Below are positions 59,401 to 64,000 of a DNA stretch of 64,000 nucleotides, piece after piece. The stretch is from positions 1,844,001 through 1,908,000 of the forward strand of contig OU015540.1 of assembly GCA_907165065.1 (NCBI GenBank), in the 5' to 3' direction. The position numbers and the translations under genes are program-made. The DNA comes from Caprimulgus europaeus (lineage: Eukaryota > Chordata > Aves > Caprimulgiformes > Caprimulgidae). Under the pieces are notes generated by a model. The model was not told the origin of the DNA and searched no databases. It saw only the letters and a list, made by a program, of their open reading frames with translations. Every line of letters begins with the position of its first letter. Position 1 is the first letter of the stretch.

Positions 59401-61126
59401 CTTGGTTGTCCCCAAGAGAGGACCTTGGCTCAGGGTTCTCCTCCCCACAGGAGCCTGGGAATGGTCTCAGCAAGGTCGGGGAGCGAGCGGACACGGGGCA
59501 GGCTGTGACCCCCAACCACCAGCAGCGCCTGGAGCACATTGTGCGGAGAGCAGCGGTGCAGGACAAGGTGAGGGGCTGCAGTTTGCACCTCGTTGCCCAC
59601 CAGCCTGGCCCTTGGCTGCTGGGGGCTGCCTCTCTCCCTTGGGTTTTATTTGTTTTTAGTACAGTTTCTTGTAATAGAAGAATTTTGGCCCCGTAAATGC
59701 ATCGCTGGGTTGGAGCATGGGGGGGAGTTAGGGCTGGGTGACAATTCCAGACGTGCCCTGTGAAGCTTTCACGGGTGGAGAAGGAAGGAGATGTGGATAT
59801 TTGGGCTAAAATAACTGAATTTTGGCTTTGTGGATGTTACAGGGTCATGGGGAGAGCTGTTTGTGGGGTGGGGAGGTGTGGGCAGGGGAAACCATCCATC
59901 TTCTGCTGGTGTGATGGGGGAGCTGGGCTGGTCCCACCTCGGGCATCCTGACAGCAGCCAGGAGGAGTGAGAGGTGGTCCCTGCCACCCCCCCTCTCCAT
60001 GGACTCAGCTGTGAGGCCTTGGCTGTCTGTGGTGAGCTTTATGTTTGTCTTTCCCACCCCATTTTCAATGCACTTTGCATCTGACCCCGGCTCTTGCTGC
60101 AGGATTTGCATTGGGGGCCTCATCCTGCGCCCGGTGCTTGAGCAGGGAAGGGGCTGGCACAGCCCTGAGCGTGGGGGGATGGTCCCCACGCAGGAAACCC
60201 AGCGAGGGACAGCTCTGAACTGCCTTAAACACCTGACTTTTAGCTTAAAATGGGGCAGAGCTGAGCGGGGTCACTGGGGTGAAACGGGGTTCGCTTGGGG
60301 CTGGGGCTGGACGGGAGCTCAGCTCCTGCTTTCTGCTTCTCACAGCCTGAGACCGACTTCTTCGGGCGGCCGCTTCGGCGACAGCGGGGGACACCAGCCC
60401 TGGGTAGGTGGCACAGGGACATGGGGTGGTCCCAGCCCTGGGTAGGTGGCAGAGGGATGGGAGATGGCTGGGGGTGGCTGCAGCCCTGGGTAGGTGGCAC
60501 AGGGACGTGGGATGGTCCCAGCCCTGGGTAGGTGGCAGAGGGATGGGAGGTGGCTGGGGGTGGCTGCAGCCCCAGGTGGGTGGCACAGGGACATGGGGTG
60601 GTCCCAGCCCTGGGTAGTGGCAGAGAGATGGGAGGTGGCCGGGGGTAGCTGCAGCCCCAGGTGGGTGGCAGAGGGATGTGGGGGGTGTCCCCAGCCTTGG
60701 GTGGGTGTCAAAGGGACAAGGTGGCTGCGAGCACTGCCGGGGGGGTCACTGCATTCACAGAACCTGGACCCCAAACTAGTTGCCCAAGGAGGGGACTGTG
60801 TCCCTGAGCTCTGCACCCAGGGGACATCAGGGGGGTGGGGAGGGGACAGTGAGGACCCCACCCTGATGCCACAGGCAGGTCGGGGGGTGCTGTCAGCGCC
60901 CAGCAAACCCCCCGAGCTGGGGGCAGATGAAGTGTGTGCAGGGTGATAACAATTCCTGGGCGTTTTCTCTCTCTTTTTCCACCCCCCAGCCCCTCAGGCC
61001 TCCGAGGAAGAGTCGGTGGAGAACCAGATGGGAAAAGCCGTGGGGAAAAGCGACGTCTGGTTCCGCTTTAACGAGGGGGTTTCCAACGCTGTCAGGAGGA
61101 ACATCTACATCAGGGACCTGCTGTAG
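47477..61126 (+). CDS. CHTF18: Chromosome transmission fidelity protein 18 (Ctf18-RFC large subunit)
   Basis: Twenty-two coding exons: 47477-47582, 47706-47885, 48008-48134, 48256-48430, 48551-48640, 48781-48833, 49044-49185, 49758-49970, 50738-50835, 51421-51544, 51687-51820, 52884-52977, 53073-53171, 53513-53643, 53907-54069, 54456-54680, 54782-54931, 55572-55702, 57928-58072, 59451-59567, 60346-60403, 60990-61126. Phases join throughout to 963 residues, against about 975 in human. CHTF18 replaces RFC1 in an alternative clamp loader that loads PCNA, works with DNA polymerase epsilon and supports sister-chromatid cohesion and fork signalling. Visible motifs are Walker [10 protein letters not shown] (50753-50779), Walker B LIIDEID (51512-51532), the sensor-1 Asn in IICICND, and the conserved C-terminal [15 protein letters not shown], the part that binds DSCC1/CHTF8. 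The N-terminus begins with a species-variable EEIP repeat. Intron 16 uses a GC donor. Confidence 0.98.
47489..47532 (+). repeat. 12-bp coding repeat in CHTF18 exon 1
   Basis: A 12-bp unit 'gaggagatcccc' occurs three times in a row and then degenerates, encoding EEIP three times followed by EED. It lies directly after the initiator MAGP and lengthens an acidic N-terminus. The period is in frame. Confidence 0.88.
48157..48236. repeat. Perfect inverted repeat, 38-bp arms, 4-base loop
   Basis: Positions 48157-48194 are the exact reverse complement of 48199-48236, with AAAA between them. The left arm begins tttagcaggggcgagggaaa. The structure fills 80 of the 121 bases of CHTF18 intron 3 (48135-48255), between its donor (gacag|gttggc) and acceptor (ttctccag). 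Confidence 0.97.
50879..51392 (+). repeat. 16-19-bp minisatellite in CHTF18 intron 9
   Basis: Roughly thirty copies of a unit close to 'ggtgatgccgtgccggg' fill most of the intron between the Walker A exon (ending 50835) and the exon starting at 51421. Copies vary in G-run length (three to eight G) and in a few positions. Long minus-strand open frames rich in HGITP repeats here are artefacts of the array. Confidence 0.92.
52102..52330 (-). mobile_element. CR1 LINE fragment
   Basis: The complement of a CR1 3' end ('gggatcccagactggtttgg', 'gaagggaccttaaagctcat'), nearly identical in its opening to the copy at 38308-38500. Confidence 0.93.
52420..52816 (+). mobile_element. CR1 LINE fragment
   Basis: A sense copy containing 'gagcctggagaaaaggaggc', 'gaagaatttctttgctgaaa' and the 3' end 'gggactggatgatcttcaag'. 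It is the inverse counterpart of the subfamily at 42205-42830. Confidence 0.92.
53333..53402 (+). mobile_element. CR1 LINE 3' end
   Basis: Only the last 70 bp or so of a CR1 element remain: 'ggttggacttgatgatgtga', 'cttttccaaccttaatgatt'. Confidence 0.8.
54240..54412 (+). mobile_element. CR1 LINE fragment
   Basis: A sense copy from 'aggctgcccagagaggctgt' to 'ggtcccttccaacccagaat' in CHTF18 intron 15, of the same subfamily as 1541-1703. Confidence 0.93.
55098..55455 (+). mobile_element. CR1 LINE fragment
   Basis: A sense copy from 'gacctcatcatggtctggaa' to 'tttgatgattctatgag' in CHTF18 intron 17. Confidence 0.92.
55703..57927. other. CHTF18 intron 18, unique sequence
   Basis: The longest CHTF18 intron, 2.2 kb. 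I see no repeat family or exon in it beyond a T-rich stretch near 56880-56912. Confidence 0.6.
58094..58580 (-). mobile_element. CR1 LINE fragment
   Basis: The complement of a CR1 3' region from 'catagaatcatcgaatcagg' to the 'cttctctggacactctccag' block, in CHTF18 intron 19. The remainder of that intron (58581-59450) is unique sequence. Confidence 0.92.
60393..60715 (+). repeat. Minisatellite that includes the exon 21 splice donor
   Basis: Alternating units of about 38 and 48 bp repeat three to four times, starting inside the end of CHTF18 exon 21. The exon-intron junction CCCTGG|GTAGGT at 60403/60404 is copied exactly at 60442, 60490 and 60528 (positions of the GT), and then degenerates (gtagtg, gtgggt). 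Confidence 0.88.
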
Positions 61127-61262
61127 CAGGGAGAGCTGAAACCCAGCAATTACAGCGATGGAACTGAAGGGTTAAGCTGATTTTTCACTTTCTGACCCAT
61201 CTGTGGGTGATCCCCATTTGTTATTTTGTATTTTTTTTAATACCCACTTATTTTGTTTAAAA

Positions 61263-61273
61263 AATAAAATAAA
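61263..61273 (+). terminator. CHTF18 poly(A) signals
   Basis: Two overlapping AATAAA hexamers (61263-61268 and 61268-61273) lie 137 bases after the CHTF18 stop codon. They are the only canonical ones in the 3' flank before GNG13. Confidence 0.85.
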
Positions 61274-61313
61274 ATATATGTATAAAAAAACCTAATCATG
61301 AAGTATTATTCTG

Positions 61314-61319
61314 TTTATT
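61314..61319 (-). terminator. GNG13 poly(A) signal
   Basis: TTTATT on the + strand is AATAAA on the GNG13 strand, about 420 bases beyond the GNG13 stop codon, giving a plausible 3' UTR length. Confidence 0.7.
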
Positions 61320-61741
61320 TCATTTATAAACCCTTAGTTGTCATATTTCGCCTGTTTTGCTGCAAAATTATATCCTACCATATACAAAAGAATATTTAAA
61401 ATCGCTGAAAATATTCTATAAAAGTTTTTTTCCTTCCCAAATGGAAAATATCTGCCGGCTTGATGGCAAGGGGGGCAGAGGAGTGGAGGGGGAACAGCTG
61501 GAAACTGCAGCCAAACCCTGGAGAAACCTTCCCAGCTCCTGTCCCCCCAACCCTGCCCACCCCCCTGTGCTCTCCCCATCCCACCCTCTGTAAAAAAAGA
61601 AACATTTCTACTGCTAAAAAGAAGCAGACAAGGTGAGGGCAGGGTTTTGGGCAGGTGCTCGTGTTAGGACACTGGCTAATAAAAAAGTACATTCAGTGTG
61701 AGGGGAGCGGGGGGAGCCGGCGTGGCGGGGGGCTGCCCCCC

Positions 61742-63587
61742 TCAGAGGATGCTGCATTTGCCTTTTTCCACCCAGGGGTTGTTTTTCATCAGCTCTGGGT
61801 TGAGGAAAGGATCTTCTGGGATTCCATCCTCGATCCACTTCACAAACCTGCGGAGAGGGGAGCCGAGAGGTGGGCATGGACCTGTCCAGAGTGGGCATGG
61901 AGCTGTCCAGGGTGGGCATGGACCTGTCGTGGGCATGGACCTGTCCAGGGTGGGCACGGACCTGTTGTGTGGGCATGGACCTGTCCAGGGTGGGCACGGA
62001 CCTGTCCAGGGTGGGCACGGACCTGTTGTGTGGGCATGGACCTGTCCAGGGTGGGCATGGACCTGTTGTGTGGGCATGGACCTGTCCAGGGTGGGCACGG
62101 ACCTGTCCAGGGTGGGCACGGACCTGTTGTGTGGGCATGGACCTGTCCAGGGTGGGCATGGAGCTGTCCAGGGTGGGCATGGACCTGTCCAGGGTGGGCA
62201 CGGACCTGTTGTGTGGGCATGGACCTGTTGTGTGGGCATGGACCTGTCCAGGGTGGGCACGGACCTGTCCAGGGTGGGCACAGACCTGTTGTGTGGGCAT
62301 GGACCTGTCCAGGGTGGGCATGGAGCTGTCCAGGGTGGGCATGGACCTGTCCAGGGTGGGCATGGAGCTGTTGTGTGGGCACGGACCTGTTGTGTGGGCA
62401 TGGACCTGTCCAGGGTGGGCATGGACCTGTCCAGGGTGGGCATGGAGCTGTTGTGTGGGCACGGACCTGTTGTGTGGGCATGGACCTGTCCAGGGTGGGC
62501 ACGGACCTGTCCAGGGTGGGCACAGACCTGTTGTGTGGGCATGGACCTGTCCAGGGTGGGCACAGACCTGTTGTGTGGGCATGGACCTGTCCAGGGTGGG
62601 CATGGACCTGTCCAGGGTGGGCACAGACCTGTTGTGGGCATGGACCTGTCCAGGGTGGGCATGGACCTGTTGTGTGGGCATGGACCTGTCCAGGGTGGGC
62701 ACGGACCTGTTGTGTGGGCATGGACCTGTCCAGGGTGGGCATGGACCTGTCCAGGGTGGGCACAGACCTGTTGTGTGGGCATGGACCTGTCCAGGGTGGG
62801 CACGGACCTGTTGTGTGGGCATGGACCTGTCCAGGGTGGGCATGGACCTGTCCAGGGTGGGCACAGACCTGTTGTGTGGGCATGGACCTGTCCAGGGTGG
62901 GCATGGACCTGTTGTGTGGGCATGGACCTGTCCAGGGTGGGCACGGACCTGTTGTGTGGGCATAGACCTGTCCAGGGTGGGCACGGACCTGTCCAAGGTG
63001 GGCACGGACCTGTTGTGTGGGCATGGATCTGTCCAGGGTGGGCACGGACCTGTCCAAGGTGGACATGGACCTGTTGTGTGGGCATGGACCTGTCCAGGGT
63101 GGGTTTGTGTTGCACCAAAGCATTGTGCAGATGTGTCACCCTCTGCCAAGGACGCTGGATGTGGGGCAGGGGCTTTGCAGCTACAAAAACTGGGGGAACT
63201 GGAGGTTGAATCTGAAGTGCCCGGGGTAAATCCTGCTCTGGTGGGGAGCGATGCTGGGGTGCACCCTGCTCTGGTGACAGTGGCCATGAGGACACTTTTA
63301 TTGTGAGGACAATGAGACACTGGCCCAGGTTGCCCAGAGAAGCTGTGGCTGCTCCTCCCTGGAAGTGTTCTCGGCCAGGTTGGATGAGGCTTTGAGCAAC
63401 CTGGTCTAGTGGAAGGTGTCCCTGCTGATGGGCTGGGGACACTGGGAGGGACAGGGAGGGATGGGAGGGGAGGGTGAGCACCCACTCACTCAGGTATTGT
63501 CTTGGAGGACATCTCCCGCTTGTAGGCCAGCTGGTACTTCAGGCTTTCCACCTCCTTCTTCCACTGCGGGAGGTCCCACTCATCCAT
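61742..63587 (-). CDS. GNG13: G-protein subunit gamma-13
   Basis: Two coding exons: 63587-63490 and 61847-61742. The first exon extends to 63612 in the 5' UTR after a 'ttttcag' acceptor, so a further leader exon lies upstream. The product is 67 residues, the same length as the human protein. It begins MDEWDLPQWKKEVESLKYQL and contains IPEDPFLNPELMKNNPW, the gamma-subunit segment that packs on G-beta. It ends in the CaaX box CSIL, where the final Leu predicts geranylgeranylation and membrane attachment. GNG13 pairs with G-beta subunits and is known from taste, olfactory and retinal ON-bipolar signalling in mammals. The single intron splits the GAG codon of TIPE and is mostly a minisatellite. 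Confidence 0.98.
61870..63103 (-). repeat. 1.2-kb minisatellite in the GNG13 intron
   Basis: The array mixes a 21-bp unit (cctgtccagggtgggcatgg plus a) and a 19-bp unit (cctgttgtgtgggcatgga), with few substitutions (cat/cac, gga/gag). It fills three quarters of the 1.64-kb intron. Open frames of over 400 codons on both strands, rich in GHGPVQGG or HPGQVHAH, are products of the stop-free unit and not genes. Confidence 0.95.
63302..63428 (+). mobile_element. CR1 LINE fragment in GNG13 intron
   Basis: A sense piece with 'gcccaggttgcccagagaag' and 'gagcaacctggtctagtgga', truncated before the usual 3' end. Confidence 0.88.
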
Positions 63588-63612
63588 GGCAGCAGTTGGG
63601 GGCTCTGTGGGG

Positions 63613-64000
63613 CTGAAAAATGAAGATGTTGGTGCCAAACCCCATGGCCACATCCTGCCCTGCCCCCCCCACACCTCTGCACCCCCCCAAAGTGGGGTCC
63701 CCAAGCGCAGGGACAGCGTGTCACCATGGGGGACCGAGTGCCACCACAGCCCAGGGGAGGTTTCCAGCCCCATGGTGGGGCAGCCCGTGGCTCCGGGAGC
63801 TTTTGGGGTGGTTTTTTGTAAGGCACAGGCTGTGCTTACCTGTGGGGTGCCTGGCAGGGGGTGGGTGGCCACCCAGCCCTGCCCTCTTGTAGCCGTGCCC
63901 GTGGGCACATGCAAAACCCAAGGACCCGGCCAGATTTGACTGTGATTTGGGTACTGGTGGTGAGTGGGGTGGAGAGCAGCAACCAGAGGCTGTTTGAGGA
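63613..64000. other. Upstream flank of GNG13
   Basis: On the minus strand this is the intron upstream of the GNG13 start exon. I see no exon, repeat family or promoter that I can support. Confidence 0.5.

Noticed and set aside
61614-63485. Very long open frames (up to 623 codons) over the GNG13 intron on both strands
   Set aside because: They consist of minisatellite units without stops. The true gene is two short exons matching GNG13 in length and sequence.

Overview
The window is vertebrate nuclear DNA, very probably from a bird. Genes are split into many small exons with GT-AG introns. At least nineteen CR1 LINE fragments are scattered through it, carrying the usual avian CR1 3' end (a first-strand 'ggatgatct..aggtcccttccaaccc' or its complement), and there are many GC-rich minisatellites. 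I see no prokaryotic or viral gene. The species cannot be told from the sequence alone.

Five protein genes can be read exon by exon: MSLN (+, 8356-28489), MSLNL (-, 38920-31263), RPUSD1 (-, 46443-44257), CHTF18 (+, 47477-61126) and GNG13 (-, 63587-61742). From memory of the human map, the same five genes lie in the same order and orientation on 16p13.3, so this is a conserved block. Every exon boundary below was chosen because the splice sites, the reading phase on both sides and the family similarity agree.

Layout: 1-8339 holds old CR1 pieces and one unassigned candidate exon. 8340-28489 is MSLN, with about 535 residues N-terminal to the part shared with mammalian mesothelin, then a furin-type site, the mesothelin domain and a hydrophobic GPI-type tail. 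28490-31262 is intergenic. 31263-38920 is MSLNL, an inverted paralogue with the same intron phases; its last recognised exon carries an in-frame Thr/Pro-rich mucin-like insertion of about 400 residues. 38921-44256 is CR1-rich and without an identified gene. RPUSD1 and CHTF18 are head to head over a CpG-rich promoter with three evenly spaced CCAAT boxes. CHTF18 and GNG13 are tail to tail with poly(A) signals about 50 bp apart. The GNG13 intron is mostly a 1.2-kb minisatellite.

Functionally the genes are neighbours rather than a pathway. MSLN and MSLNL are extracellular superhelical glycoproteins of the mesothelin/stereocilin/otoancorin family. RPUSD1 is an RluA-type pseudouridine synthase. CHTF18 is the large subunit of the alternative PCNA loader. 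GNG13 is a G-protein gamma subunit. The observations most worth following up are the mucin-like insertion in MSLNL, the long MSLN N-terminus, a perfect 38-bp inverted repeat inside a 121-bp CHTF18 intron, and a minisatellite that has copied a CHTF18 splice donor.
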